Positions 50,719 through 60,394 of a stretch of DNA of 64,000 nucleotides are shown here, piece after piece. The position numbers and the translations under genes were made by a program. Position 1 is the stretch's first letter, and every line of letters starts with the position of its first letter. Under the pieces are notes generated by a model that saw only the letters and a list, made by a program, of their open reading frames with translations, had not been told where the DNA came from and did not search any database. The stretch is from GCA-2746235 sp049609225 (GTDB lineage Bacteria; Planctomycetota; UBA1135), in the NCBI GenBank assembly GCA_049609225.1, contig JBMYYH010000002.1:8154-72153 (forward strand). Reading direction: 5' to 3'.

Positions 50719-51753
50719 TCAGTCTTTCTTGGAGAGTTCGGTGAAGTATTCAGGCAAGGCGCCATCGGCCATCTTGCCTTGGAGGGTGATCAGGCGGGTG
50801 TAGCGCCCGTTCTCGAATTCCGAGGAGAAGCCATCACGCTCCTTGTACTCGGTGTACATGACCGGCACCGCCGAACGGACCGACCACTCGAGCTTGAACT
50901 CGGGCAGCTTTTGGTTCAGCAGGTCGAAGGACACGCGGTAGTTGCGCGGATCCGGCACCGCCTGGTCGGCGATGGTGATCTCGGAACCTTCCACATTCTT
51001 GTGGACGATCTCGGCGACCTCGCAGATCTGGTAGTTGTCCTCGTTGCCACCGACGTTCACGGCCAGGCCGCGCACATCTTCGATCGGGGCTTCGCTCAGG
51101 GCCAGGAAGGCACGCGCGATATCGCGGCAGTGCACAAGCGGGCGCCAGGAGGTTCCATCCGACATCAACTTCACCTCGTTGATGCTCACCGCGAAGGCCA
51201 ACAGGTTGTTGACAGCCAGGTCGGTGCGCAGGCGCGGGCTCTGACCGTAGGCGGTGGAGTTGCGCAGGTAGGTGATGGCGAAATCATCGCTTTCGAGCTC
51301 CTTCAGCTCGGCTTCCGCATTCACCTTGGACTCGGCGTAGGCCGAAACCGGAGTGAACTCGGCGCTCTCATCGAGGATCTTGTCGCCGGCGGCGCCGTAG
51401 ATCGAGCAGGAGCTGGCGAACAGGAAGCGGGGGACTCCAGCTTCTTTGGCCGCCCGCGCCACATGCATGGTGCCACCCGTGTTGATGTGGTGGGTGATGC
51501 GCGGATCGAGATCGCCCATCGGGTCGTTGGAGATGGCAGCGAGGTGCACCACCGCATCGACACCTTTCAGCATCTCAGGAGTGATGTCGAAGACATCCAA
51601 GGTGAGGTCTTCGTTGGCGACTGCAGGAGTGCCGAACTCGACTCCATCGTAGAGGCCAATATCCACACCCATGACGGTGTGGCCGGCGGCCTGGTAAACG
51701 TCGATGGCGTGAGCGCCGATGTAGCCGCGATGGCCTGTGATGAGGACTTTCAT
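50719..51753 (-). CDS. NAD-dependent nucleotide-sugar epimerase/dehydratase
   Basis: The 344-residue extended SDR starts MKVLITGHRGYIGAH (Rossmann motif). It has DAVVHLAAISNDPMGD, FASSCSIYGAAGD, the active-site YAESK (YxxxK) and YLRNSTAYGQSPRLR. The AISNDP and STAYG patterns fit the GalE-like branch seen next to RfbC-like proteins in surface-glycan loci. Start ATG 51753 lies right before the Rossmann strand. It is the first gene of a two-gene operon with the 3,5-epimerase, divergent from the pseudokinase gene (101-base gap). The sugar product is unknown but the pair could use CDP-glucose made by rfbF at 12339. Confidence 0.87.
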   Translation of the reverse strand: MKVLITGHRGYIGAHAIDVYQAAGHTVMGVDIGLYDGVEFGTPAVANEDLTLDVFDITPEMLKGVDAVVHLAAISNDPMGDLDPRITHHINTGGTMHVARAAKEAGVPRFLFASSCSIYGAAGDKILDESAEFTPVSAYAESKVNAEAELKELESDDFAITYLRNSTAYGQSPRLRTDLAVNNLLAFAVSINEVKLMSDGTSWRPLVHCRDIARAFLALSEAPIEDVRGLAVNVGGNEDNYQICEVAEIVHKNVEGSEITIADQAVPDPRNYRVSFDLLNQKLPEFKLEWSVRSAVPVMYTEYKERDGFSSEFENGRYTRLITLQGKMADGALPEYFTELSKKD

Positions 51754-51854
51754 GATCGAATCTGAAGGGGGAGACTCTGACGGGGGAAGTGCAGATTCTA
51801 ACCTCTCTTTTTCGGCCAACTCCGGCTTCCAGGTTAGGATTCCGGCTACCTAAT

Positions 51855-53663
51855 ATGCCGGATACGACCCCTTCCAACGACCGAAATCAGGCCCTGCAGA
51901 GCCTCTTGGATGCCGCCCGACGCAATCCAGACACTCAAGTCGGCCCATACCTGCTCTTGGAGCGCGTGGGAGGGTCCGGCATCACCGAGGTTTACCGCGC
52001 CTATGATCCCAAGCAGGAGCGTCTCGTCGCGGTGAAGCGGATCGCGGTCCGGCATCTTTCACCGGACCAGGTCGAGGACCTCCAAGACTCTTGTGCCTTC
52101 CTGGAGCAACGCGCCGTCCCGGGATTGGTGCGGATCTACAGCCATGGCATGGCGGGCGACCGCTATTACGTCGCGATGGAGTGGATGAGCGGCGGCACGC
52201 TGGCGCAAAGCGGATTGCTGGGCACCCTCGATGAAGATGAAATCTTCGCTCTGGCGAAGACCCTGAGCATCGGCCTTGGCCATCTCCACGAGCATCGGTT
52301 GTGGCACTTGTCGATTGAGCCCAACAGCCTGCTGGTCGACGGCAAGGATGTCCGCATCCCAAGCCTCGAAACCATCCTGCGCAAGATTCCGGCTAAGCGT
52401 GGGGGGCCGATTCCTGCCAAGCCCTCGGCCCTGTCGGCACCGGAATATGCGGAAGGCTCGCGGCATTCCATCGATCATCGCGCCGACATCTTCGGACTGG
52501 CCTACACGCTGCAGGCTTTGGTGCGCGAAGAGTCCATGGGACCATCCTTGCGCGCTGCCTTAGGTCGGGCGCAAAGAATGGAGCCGCGGAAGCGTCCCGA
52601 CAACATGGAGGCCTTTCGGAAGCTGCTATTTCAGAACACCGGTGCGGCCGACCGCGACTCCCATTTGGAGCGTCAAGGGAAGGCATTCGGACTCCTGTTT
52701 GCGGGCGCGACCATGCTGGCCCTATGGCGCAGCCAGTGCTGGGGGCCACTGGAGGAGCCCAATGGAGAGACCTATCTCGGAACGCTTCTTGCCAAGGGAT
52801 CCTATGCGCAAGTCTTAGAGACCTTGGAGCACGAAGACCTGTCCATGGTTCTCGGGCCCAGTCTTCAGACCGAGTACCGCCAGCGTGCAGAGCTTGGCAT
52901 CTTTCTTCAATCCTTCGGCTTCCATCCGATGGTCGCGGAAGAATCCCTGCAACTTCAAGGCAGCAAGGCATCGATTCACGGCCAGTCCATCGAGTTTGCC
53001 ACGATCGATCTGCTGCAACGGATCGCTCTTGGCGTGCGCCGCGACATCGTCGCTGATATCGATTTGCTGCAACGGAAATACCCGAAGCATATTGAGCCGC
53101 AGCTTCTCGCCTTTCTCTACACCCTGAATTATGGTGCGGCGGAAGACATCACCCTGCTATTGGAGCAACCACCGCAGGCTGGGCGTCATCCGAGTATTCC
53201 GGGATTGTTGGCGCTTGCGTATCTCGCTGGAGACCGCCCCGAGCATGCGTTGCAGACCTTGCTTACCGAAGCCGAGTTCTACCCATACTTCTTGATCGAC
53301 GTCGGCATGTTGCAGTTGCGTCAGGGGCATCATCAAAATGCGTTGGATACCTTGGAGCGTGCGCTGCTTCAGTATCCGGATTCGCCCAGCGCGCAACATC
53401 ATCGTGCGCTCGCGCGAATCGCCCTGGATCAGGCGGAGCTGGCCGCCGCGGATCTTCTTGCTTGGGCGCAACGCGTCGATCGGGGTGAAACCGACGAGGA
53501 ACTGTTGTGGGATCCCGAACCCCGCGAAGGTGAGGAAGCCTACTTACGTGGGAGTGCGGTCTATCAATGGCCATCCAAGGCCATCCTGCGTGACGACCCC
53601 GGTTTGGCTCCTTTATGGGAAACCACCTCCGGCGCCGCCTTGTTGCAGTTGCTTGGTTCCTAA
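51855..53663 (+). CDS. Ser/Thr pseudokinase with transmembrane and TPR-like regions
   Basis: The 602-residue protein has a PknB-like fold: Gly loop VGGSGITEVYRAY, K61 in VAVKR, a YYVAMEWMSGGTL hinge and APE at 195-197. The catalytic HRDLKPEN segment, however, reads HLSIEPNS (151-158), so Asp is Ser153, Lys is Glu155 and the Mg-binding Asn is Ser158. The DFG position reads SLE (170-172). Activity is not expected. A hydrophobic segment at about 277-291 is followed by TPR-like repeats (LLALAYLAGDRPEHALQTLLTEA, MLQLRQGHHQNALDTLERAL). A scaffold or allosteric role is inferred. It ends 9 bases before the convergent hybrid-kinase stop. Confidence 0.85.
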   Translation: MPDTTPSNDRNQALQSLLDAARRNPDTQVGPYLLLERVGGSGITEVYRAYDPKQERLVAVKRIAVRHLSPDQVEDLQDSCAFLEQRAVPGLVRIYSHGMAGDRYYVAMEWMSGGTLAQSGLLGTLDEDEIFALAKTLSIGLGHLHEHRLWHLSIEPNSLLVDGKDVRIPSLETILRKIPAKRGGPIPAKPSALSAPEYAEGSRHSIDHRADIFGLAYTLQALVREESMGPSLRAALGRAQRMEPRKRPDNMEAFRKLLFQNTGAADRDSHLERQGKAFGLLFAGATMLALWRSQCWGPLEEPNGETYLGTLLAKGSYAQVLETLEHEDLSMVLGPSLQTEYRQRAELGIFLQSFGFHPMVAEESLQLQGSKASIHGQSIEFATIDLLQRIALGVRRDIVADIDLLQRKYPKHIEPQLLAFLYTLNYGAAEDITLLLEQPPQAGRHPSIPGLLALAYLAGDRPEHALQTLLTEAEFYPYFLIDVGMLQLRQGHHQNALDTLERALLQYPDSPSAQHHRALARIALDQAELAAADLLAWAQRVDRGETDEELLWDPEPREGEEAYLRGSAVYQWPSKAILRDDPGLAPLWETTSGAALLQLLGS

Positions 53664-53672
53664 GACGCAGGC

Positions 53673-56135
53673 CTACATCGGTGCAGTCGTCACATCGCCC
53701 GCCTTCCAGCGGTCGAGCGTTTCGGCCAACAGGCTGGCGCGCACCGGCTTAGCCATGTAATCGTCCATGCCACTATGCAGACATAGCTCACGCGTGCTCA
53801 ATCGCGCGTTCGCAGTCATCGCAATCACGATCGTATGCGCGCCCGACTGAGCTTCGCGCACACGAATCAAGCGCGTCGCCTCATAGCCGTCCATGTGCGG
53901 CATTTGGCAATCCATGAAGACCAGGTCATAACCGCCGGCCATGACTTTTTCGACGGCATCCTGTCCATTGTCGACGCGATCCACATGGCAACCCAAACGT
54001 TCGAGGAGTTTGGCCAAGACCTTCTGGTTGACGGGATCGTCTTCCGCGATCAAGACCTTCAAGCCGTCGCTCGGTTCGGTGGCGGAGTCCTGGTCGGCCG
54101 CACGTCGGGCGAACAGGGGGGAGCGGGCGATGCCATGCGCTTCGAGCAGGGCATTATGCAGGCCTGAATGGCGCAAGGGGCTCTGCAGGCGATAGTCCCA
54201 GGGCTCTTCTCCTTGTGCCGAACCTGGCGTCGGTGGTTCGAGGCCGGTGATGAGCAGGAGCTTCAACTGATCGCCTTTTTCCGTCGCACGAATCTGACGA
54301 CAGAGTTCCTTGCCGGACTGACCTTCCAGTTCATCATCCATCAGGACCAAGTCGAAGGCCGTGTCGAGCAGCAAGGATGCGCGTACTTCACGCAAGGCAT
54401 CCCATCCGTCCGACGCCGTCGTCACGCGGAATCCCCATGCCGCAAGTTGACGCTGCAGATGCTCCGTCCGCATCGGGCTACTCGCCGCCAACAGCAGACG
54501 TCGTCCCTGCCACTCTTCCACCACACGTGCCCCGCGACGATCCTCGGTGTCCTTTCCGACGCGTACCGTGAAGCAGAAGGACGTGCCTTCTCCGAGTTGG
54601 CTCTCGACCCAGATCGATCCACCCATCAGGCGCACGATCTGACGCGTGACCGCCAATCCCAGGCCGTTGCCGCCGAACTCATGGCCATCTTCCTGACCTG
54701 GTTGCGAGAAGGACCGCAGAATGCGCACACGCTTGTCTTCCGGCATGCCGGCGCCGGTATCCCGCACGTGAAAGCGCAGTACCACTTCATTCAGTTCCAC
54801 TTCCACCAGCTCGAGCACCACATTCACCTCGCCATCGCGGGTGTGACGTAATGCATTCGCTGCCAGCTTGACCAGGATCTGACGCAACCGCCCGGCATCT
54901 CCAAGCACGCGGTTCGGCACTTCCGGTGCGACGAAACCGGACAAACGCACATTGTGCTGTTTGGCCTGTGTCGTCAGCAGTTCCAGGATCCCGTCCATCA
55001 GACGCCTTGGCTCCAGCAGTTTGCTTTCCAACTCCACCGAACCCGATTCCAAGCGCGAGAAGTCCTGGACATCTTCCACCAAGGCCAACACTGCACCCGC
55101 CGATCCGGAAATGGTTTCCGCGGCATCGCGTTGGGTGGTGTTCAATCCGGAAGTCAACAGCAGGTCGGTCATGCCGAGCACCCCGGTCATCGGAGTGCGG
55201 ATTTCCTGCGTGATCGCGGAGAGGAAATCGCTCTTGGACCGCGTCGCGATCTGGGCATCCCGACGTGCATCCTCAAAGCGCGTGCGCATCTCCCGTTCCT
55301 TCTGGAACATCAAGTAGAGCTCCGCCAACAGGCCACTCACCGGTACGAAGTAGGCCAAAGCCTTCATGACATGCGCCACATTGAAGCCGGCATCGTGCAG
55401 GCCACTGGAACCGAAGGCCATGTAGAGTTGCGTCGCGCATTGCGGGATCATCGACAGGATCAGTGCAAGCGCGAAGGGCGTGGGGTTGTGGCGATAATAA
55501 GCCGGGAACACCAGGCCGCCGCAGAGCAAGAAGATGCCAAGCGGATAGAGGTCCAAAGGTCTCTTGACCAGATTCTCCGCGTAGATGGTGCGCGGCAATC
55601 CCTCTGCCGTCGCGCAATAGTCCATCAGGAACAAGGCCGAGCCCATGAATACGGCAGCGATGCCGAACAGCGTGATGCTGCGCATCTTGCTACCTCGGTC
55701 CTTCCACAAGACGAACAATCCCACACCACAAAGTGAGATCAGTCCCGCGAACAAACGACTACCGGCCCAGGTATACGGAATGAAACCATCGAGATCCGTC
55801 ACGCTCGCGACCAGGCCACTGGCGGCAAGGGTGTGGAAGATGTCCATACCGGCGGCGCCGAGCACCGCCAAACCAATGACGGGCAAGGAAGGCTCGTCGG
55901 TCAGGCGGTATTGCAGGAAAGCCAAGAGGCCTACGATCACTGCAGCACAGACCCCGGTCCATTCCAGGAGGCTGTGGATCATGCTCTCGCCTTCGCCGCC
56001 CGTTGGGCTGGAGAAGTCGAAGCCGAGCATCATCAAGGCGGCAGGCGCGAAGCACACGGCTGCCAGCCACTTGCCGTAAGTCGTCACGGCAGGCCAGGGG
56101 CTGGAAGCGAGCTGAATGTCGCTGGAGGTTGTCAT
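53673..56135 (-). CDS. Hybrid sensor kinase lacking the phospho-acceptor His (His to Gln)
   Basis: The 820-residue protein has seven or so hydrophobic segments (about 20-275) resembling a MASE3 sensor, with MDIFHTLAASG at 97-107. The dimerisation helix reads SAITQEIRTPM: the expected phospho-acceptor His is Gln310 (codon CAG). The HATPase domain is complete in outline (N427, DTGAGM, GNGLGLA). REC1 (about 540-665) keeps Asp600 but lacks the acidic pair and conserved Lys. REC2 (693-810) is complete with EDD, D742 and K796. It cannot autophosphorylate in the usual way. It lies 48 bases downstream of the intact paralogue. Confidence 0.9.
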   Translation of the reverse strand: MTTSSDIQLASSPWPAVTTYGKWLAAVCFAPAALMMLGFDFSSPTGGEGESMIHSLLEWTGVCAAVIVGLLAFLQYRLTDEPSLPVIGLAVLGAAGMDIFHTLAASGLVASVTDLDGFIPYTWAGSRLFAGLISLCGVGLFVLWKDRGSKMRSITLFGIAAVFMGSALFLMDYCATAEGLPRTIYAENLVKRPLDLYPLGIFLLCGGLVFPAYYRHNPTPFALALILSMIPQCATQLYMAFGSSGLHDAGFNVAHVMKALAYFVPVSGLLAELYLMFQKEREMRTRFEDARRDAQIATRSKSDFLSAITQEIRTPMTGVLGMTDLLLTSGLNTTQRDAAETISGSAGAVLALVEDVQDFSRLESGSVELESKLLEPRRLMDGILELLTTQAKQHNVRLSGFVAPEVPNRVLGDAGRLRQILVKLAANALRHTRDGEVNVVLELVEVELNEVVLRFHVRDTGAGMPEDKRVRILRSFSQPGQEDGHEFGGNGLGLAVTRQIVRLMGGSIWVESQLGEGTSFCFTVRVGKDTEDRRGARVVEEWQGRRLLLAASSPMRTEHLQRQLAAWGFRVTTASDGWDALREVRASLLLDTAFDLVLMDDELEGQSGKELCRQIRATEKGDQLKLLLITGLEPPTPGSAQGEEPWDYRLQSPLRHSGLHNALLEAHGIARSPLFARRAADQDSATEPSDGLKVLIAEDDPVNQKVLAKLLERLGCHVDRVDNGQDAVEKVMAGGYDLVFMDCQMPHMDGYEATRLIRVREAQSGAHTIVIAMTANARLSTRELCLHSGMDDYMAKPVRASLLAETLDRWKAGDVTTAPM

Positions 56136-56183
56136 CGGTGCCTAGGTTGAGGGGATTCGGAATCGAAGTGGGAGCTACTGCAG

Positions 56184-58670
56184 CTATGTCACGGCTGCAG
56201 GTGGTAGCCATTCGCGGAAGACCTTGTGGATGTCATCCATAGAGAATGGTTTGGCGATGTAGTCATCCATGCCGGCAGCGAGGCATGCCTCACGGTCGCC
56301 GACCATGGCGTTCGCGGTCATCGCAATGATGGGGGTGTGCTCACCCTCACCTTCAGACTGACGCAGGACCTCGGTGGCTTCGTAGCCATCCATCTCCGGC
56401 ATCTGGCAGTCCATGAACACGAGGTCGTAATGGCCCTTCTGGAACATCTCGACGGCGATCTGTCCGTTGCCCGCGACCTCGACCACGCAGCCGACCTTCT
56501 CCAGGTGCTTGACCGCGACCTTCTGGTTGACCAGGTTGTCTTCGGCGAGCAGGATGCGCACTCCATCGCAGTGGATCTCGTCGGTCTCGGGTTGATCGAT
56601 GGGGGCATCCGCGTTTTCCTGCGGACCAGCCATGTCTTCGGGAGCGATCTCTTCAATCCCAAGAGTGCTGCAGACCGCGTGGCGCAGCATGTTCTTCTTG
56701 ATGGGCTTGCGCAGGATGCTGCGGAAGACGCCGTCGCGCAAAAGTTCACCGGGAACGCCACCTCCAATCGGAGTCATGGCGATCAGCAGCGTACCGCTTG
56801 TCGCGGGATCTTCTTCAAGAGCCTTGCAGAGTTCCTGCATCTCCTTGCCGGGAAGGGCGAGGTCGACAATCGCGACCTGGATGGGACTACCTTCCTCTTC
56901 GGCATCACGGAGGCCGTCGATAAGCTCCCATGCGTCGGCACTTTCGGCGACGCGGCAACCCCAGGAACGCAGGTGGGTGGCAAGGGATTCGCGGTTGGCG
57001 AGGTGGGCATCGGCCACCATCACGCGGGTCGCGGCAAGTGGGTCGGCGCTCGGCACCAACACACCGCTGACGCCTGCCTGTTTCGGTAGCTTCACCGTGA
57101 ACCAGAAGGTCGAGCCTTCGCCTTCGATCGAATCGACGCCAATCTCACCGCCCATCAAGGTGCAAAGTTCCTTGGAGATGGCAAGGCCGAGGCCGGAGCC
57201 GCCGTACTTACGCGTGGTAGATGCGTCGACCTGCGAGAAGCTGGTGAATAGACGAGTCAGGGCGTGGGGCGGAATGCCGATGCCGGTGTCGCGCACTTCA
57301 AAGCGCAGCATCACCGAGTGGCCATCGTCATAAACCAGGCTGCCGTGCACCGTGACTTCGCCTTCGGGCGTGAACTTCACCGCATTGCTGCCGATGTTGC
57401 GCAGGATCTGGCACAAACGCTCCGCATCCCCGACCAACTGCGGCGGGATCTCAGGCTTCAGGCAACCCGAGAACTGCAATCCCTGCTCCGACGCCTTCAG
57501 CGCCAAGGCTTCCATGGTCTCATCGAAGCAATGCTGCAGATCGAAGTCATGGCTTTCGATCTCTACCTTGCCGGCCTCGACGCGGGAGTAGTCGAGGATG
57601 TCATTCAGGAGTGCCAACAGGTTGTCGGCCGAAGCGCGGACGGCGCGGGTGCACTCCTTCTGCTCTTCCGTCAGATCGGTGTCGAGCAGGAGAGAACTCA
57701 TGCCCACCACTCCATTCATCGGCGTGCGGATCTCATGGCTCATGGCGGAGAGGAATTCCCCTTTGGCTTGGGAAGCCTTGTCTGCTTCCTTGCGCGCAGC
57801 CACCAACTCCACTTCTGCTTCTTGCTGACGTCCGTGCGCGGTGCGGTGCTGGATCATCAGGCCGAGGGCAGGCGTCAGATAGGCCAAGCACTTGATGGCC
57901 GAAGCACTCAAGGCGGCGACGTCGGTGGGGGCCAGTGAGCCGAACACCATGTAGAGCTGCATGGCGCCCAACGGAATCAGCGACAGCAGGAAGGCGTTGG
58001 CGAAGGGGGAGGGATGACGTCGCACATGGAGTGGGAACACCAAGATGCCGAGTGCGGCATACAGGGCGAAGGGTGCGAGGTCGAAGGGCCGATGCAGGAG
58101 CGCATCCGCAAACTGGGTTTGGGGGAGGCCTGAAGCTCCGGCAGCGGATTGGACCAGGAAGGCGGCGGCAGCGAGCAGGATGGCTGCCACGATGGCGATC
58201 TGCGGCAGACTGACCACCTTGCGTCCGCGGAGCCAAACCGCGAAAATACCCATGCCGATGAGCAGGATCGAGGCGTGGGCAAAACGTCCGAGGGTCCACG
58301 TGGTGGTGAGGAAATCGGCGCTGGCTAGGTCGACGCCCTTGGAGGAGGCGGCGGCGAGGATGGGGAAGGCGTCCATCCCTGCAGCGCAAAGCAGGCCCCA
58401 AGCGAGTACCGGCAGGGCGGCTTCCCGATGCACGCGATACTGGACCAGGGCGATTCCGGCGACCATCACCGCGCAACAGGCGGCGGTCCAATCGAGTAGC
58501 GCAAGGCCCATGGCGTGCCCAGCGGTGTTCGGGACCAGGCCTGCGAGCAGCAGGACCGCGGGCAGAGCACAAATGGCCGCAAGTGTTCCTCCCCAGCGAA
58601 GAAGGAAACGACGCTCCTCCGCGGACCAGATTCCTGGTCGGGAGGGTAGACGGGAAGGCGAGCGGGCCAT
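56184..58670 (-). CDS. Hybrid sensor histidine kinase with two receiver domains
   Basis: The 828-residue protein shows the same plan as its downstream neighbour: a multi-helix MASE3-like sensor (about 25-275), HisKA with SAMSHEIRTPM and His312, and HATPase (NIGSNAVKF, DTGIGIP, GSGLGLA). REC1 is partly degenerate (about 548-670, D603). REC2 is full (705-825) with AEDN, D754 and K807. It should autophosphorylate and relay within itself, and may also act with the pseudo-histidine-kinase encoded 48 bases downstream. No separate output regulator or Hpt is adjacent. Confidence 0.93.
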   Translation of the reverse strand: MARSPSRLPSRPGIWSAEERRFLLRWGGTLAAICALPAVLLLAGLVPNTAGHAMGLALLDWTAACCAVMVAGIALVQYRVHREAALPVLAWGLLCAAGMDAFPILAAASSKGVDLASADFLTTTWTLGRFAHASILLIGMGIFAVWLRGRKVVSLPQIAIVAAILLAAAAFLVQSAAGASGLPQTQFADALLHRPFDLAPFALYAALGILVFPLHVRRHPSPFANAFLLSLIPLGAMQLYMVFGSLAPTDVAALSASAIKCLAYLTPALGLMIQHRTAHGRQQEAEVELVAARKEADKASQAKGEFLSAMSHEIRTPMNGVVGMSSLLLDTDLTEEQKECTRAVRASADNLLALLNDILDYSRVEAGKVEIESHDFDLQHCFDETMEALALKASEQGLQFSGCLKPEIPPQLVGDAERLCQILRNIGSNAVKFTPEGEVTVHGSLVYDDGHSVMLRFEVRDTGIGIPPHALTRLFTSFSQVDASTTRKYGGSGLGLAISKELCTLMGGEIGVDSIEGEGSTFWFTVKLPKQAGVSGVLVPSADPLAATRVMVADAHLANRESLATHLRSWGCRVAESADAWELIDGLRDAEEEGSPIQVAIVDLALPGKEMQELCKALEEDPATSGTLLIAMTPIGGGVPGELLRDGVFRSILRKPIKKNMLRHAVCSTLGIEEIAPEDMAGPQENADAPIDQPETDEIHCDGVRILLAEDNLVNQKVAVKHLEKVGCVVEVAGNGQIAVEMFQKGHYDLVFMDCQMPEMDGYEATEVLRQSEGEGEHTPIIAMTANAMVGDREACLAAGMDDYIAKPFSMDDIHKVFREWLPPAAVT

Positions 58671-58754
58671 GAGGGCAGCCAGGAGCGACCTGGCGAGCCC
58701 TTCTCTATCGGCATTCCTGGGATTTTCCTCCAGTACGCCGCTTTCCAGCCTCGA

Positions 58755-59963
58755 TCAGCCGTCGATGCGGCCCGAAACCCGTTCGACGATGGCCTTGCCG
58801 ATGGCCAGGCTCGAAGTCGCGGCGGGGGACGGCGCATTGCACACGTTGACGACCTGCGCGTGCTCTTCGAACAGGAAATCGTCGATCATCGACCCATCCG
58901 GCATCAGAGCTTGGGCGCGCACTCCGGCCGGTGCCTTTTCCAGATGGCTTTCGCGAATCTCGGGCATCAGTCGGGCGAGGGCCTTGGTGAAGGCCTTCCG
59001 CGACAGGGATCGATGCATTTCACCCATGCCACTCTTCCAGTGCTTGGCGATCAACTTCCAGAAGCCGCCATAAGTGAAGGTGCCGCCGAGATCCTTGAGG
59101 TTGATGTCGCCCCAGGTGTAGCCCTCGCGTGCCAAAGCCAACACGGCGTTCGGCCCACATTCCACCGAACCATCGATCATGCGCGTGAAGTGCACGCCCA
59201 GGAAGGGGAAGTTCGGATCGGGCACCGGGTAGATCAGATGCTTACACAAGTGCTTGGCATCTTCCTTCAGCTCGTAATACTCACCGCGGAACGGCACGAT
59301 GCGCGCCGGTGGCTTGGCCCCACTCATTTTGGTGACGCGATCGTTATGCAAGCCAGCGCAGTTCACGACTACCGGTGCCGTGAAATCGCCTTGGGTAGTC
59401 TGCACTACGGTGCCTTCCGGGGTTTCCTGCATGCCACGCACCCGCGCGTTGTAGATCAGACGCCCGCCGCGCTCCTCAATCCGTTGGGCCAAACGCTTGC
59501 ACACTTCCGGATAGGAGACGATGCCTGCTTCCGGCACACGAATCGCCTGAATGCCTGCAGCATGCGGTTCAATCTCACGCAACTGCTCGCCGCTGATCTT
59601 CTCGCAATCGACGCCGTTCTCCTGGCCGCGCTTGAAGATATTCTCCATCGCGGGCAGCTCGGTCTCATCGAGAGCGACGATGACCTTGCCACAGATCTCG
59701 TAGGGGATGTCTTCCTCGGCGCAGAACGCCTCCATCAAAGCCTTACCCTCGCGGCAGTTACGCGCCTTGTAGGAACCTGGCTTGTAATAGATGCCGGAGT
59801 GCAGCACGCCGGAGTTGTGGCCGGTTTGGTGCTGGGCAGGAACCGCTTCCTTCTCGAGCACCAGCACGCGCTTGCCGGCGTAACGATCGAGCATTTGGTA
59901 GGCCGTGGCCAAACCGACAATGCCGGCGCCGACCAGGATGACGTCTGCTTGGGGGGATTCCAT
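58755..59963 (-). CDS. lhgO: L-2-hydroxyglutarate oxidase
   Basis: The 402-residue flavoprotein starts with the FAD-binding VGAGIVGLATAYQML (GAGIVG at 12-17), then HNSGVLHSGIYYKPGSYKARNC, GIVSYPEVC and the C-terminal VNVCNAPSPAATSSLAIGKAI. This set is diagnostic of LhgO (YgaF), which oxidises L-2-hydroxyglutarate to 2-oxoglutarate and passes electrons to the membrane quinone pool. Length is normal. It is a stand-alone gene; the 84-base gap to the next gene downstream holds nothing notable. Confidence 0.95.
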   Translation of the reverse strand: MESPQADVILVGAGIVGLATAYQMLDRYAGKRVLVLEKEAVPAQHQTGHNSGVLHSGIYYKPGSYKARNCREGKALMEAFCAEEDIPYEICGKVIVALDETELPAMENIFKRGQENGVDCEKISGEQLREIEPHAAGIQAIRVPEAGIVSYPEVCKRLAQRIEERGGRLIYNARVRGMQETPEGTVVQTTQGDFTAPVVVNCAGLHNDRVTKMSGAKPPARIVPFRGEYYELKEDAKHLCKHLIYPVPDPNFPFLGVHFTRMIDGSVECGPNAVLALAREGYTWGDINLKDLGGTFTYGGFWKLIAKHWKSGMGEMHRSLSRKAFTKALARLMPEIRESHLEKAPAGVRAQALMPDGSMIDDFLFEEHAQVVNVCNAPSPAATSSLAIGKAIVERVSGRIDG

Positions 59964-60028
59964 GCCGCGAGGATTCTACCCCTCGTCTGGAGCAGGCAGC
60001 GCCGAAATCGCTAAGCCCAGTCGGATTC

Positions 60029-60394
60029 CTAACCCAATTCCTGCAACAGACGCTCGCGCAAAGGCTTGGTCAGGAGCACTGCGCAGCTGAGGCCAATCGC
60101 TGCCACCAGGTAGGGGTGGTCCAGCAACGAGAAGTCAGCGGCGGGGCTCAAACTCTCAGACACGGCCGACGGTAAGCCTTTCAGTTGCGCCATCGTGATC
60201 TCGCTGCGGCTCCAGATCTCCTGCAACAGCAGCATGGATCCAAGAAGCAGGCCACCGCGATAAAGCACCGACTCCATCAAGCGACGGAAACGCCAACGCT
60301 TGAGTGCCTGTTCACCCCATGCCGCGACATCCTCCGATGCAACCACTTCACCATGCGCGCGTGGATCCTGCAGCAGTCTTTCGAGGTCGTTCAT
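60029..60394 (-). CDS. Putative membrane partner (anti-sigma-like) of the downstream ECF sigma
   Basis: The 121-residue protein overlaps the sigma-factor stop by 4 bases and is encoded right after it. It begins with a charged cytoplasmic segment (MNDLERLLQDPRAHGEVVA, ALKRWRFRR), then two hydrophobic stretches (about 43-60 and 92-108) and a basic tail. The position and topology are those of a membrane anti-sigma factor. The zinc-binding HxxxCxxC motif is absent, so the call rests on context. Confidence 0.6.
   Translation of the reverse strand: MNDLERLLQDPRAHGEVVASEDVAAWGEQALKRWRFRRLMESVLYRGGLLLGSMLLLQEIWSRSEITMAQLKGLPSAVSESLSPAADFSLLDHPYLVAAIGLSCAVLLTKPLRERLLQELG

Noticed and set aside
50206..51765. 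A 519-codon open frame on the plus strand over the sugar-epimerase genes
   Set aside because: It is antisense to two genes with clear SDR and cupin motifs and shows only composition-driven residues (V, D, H, A rich).
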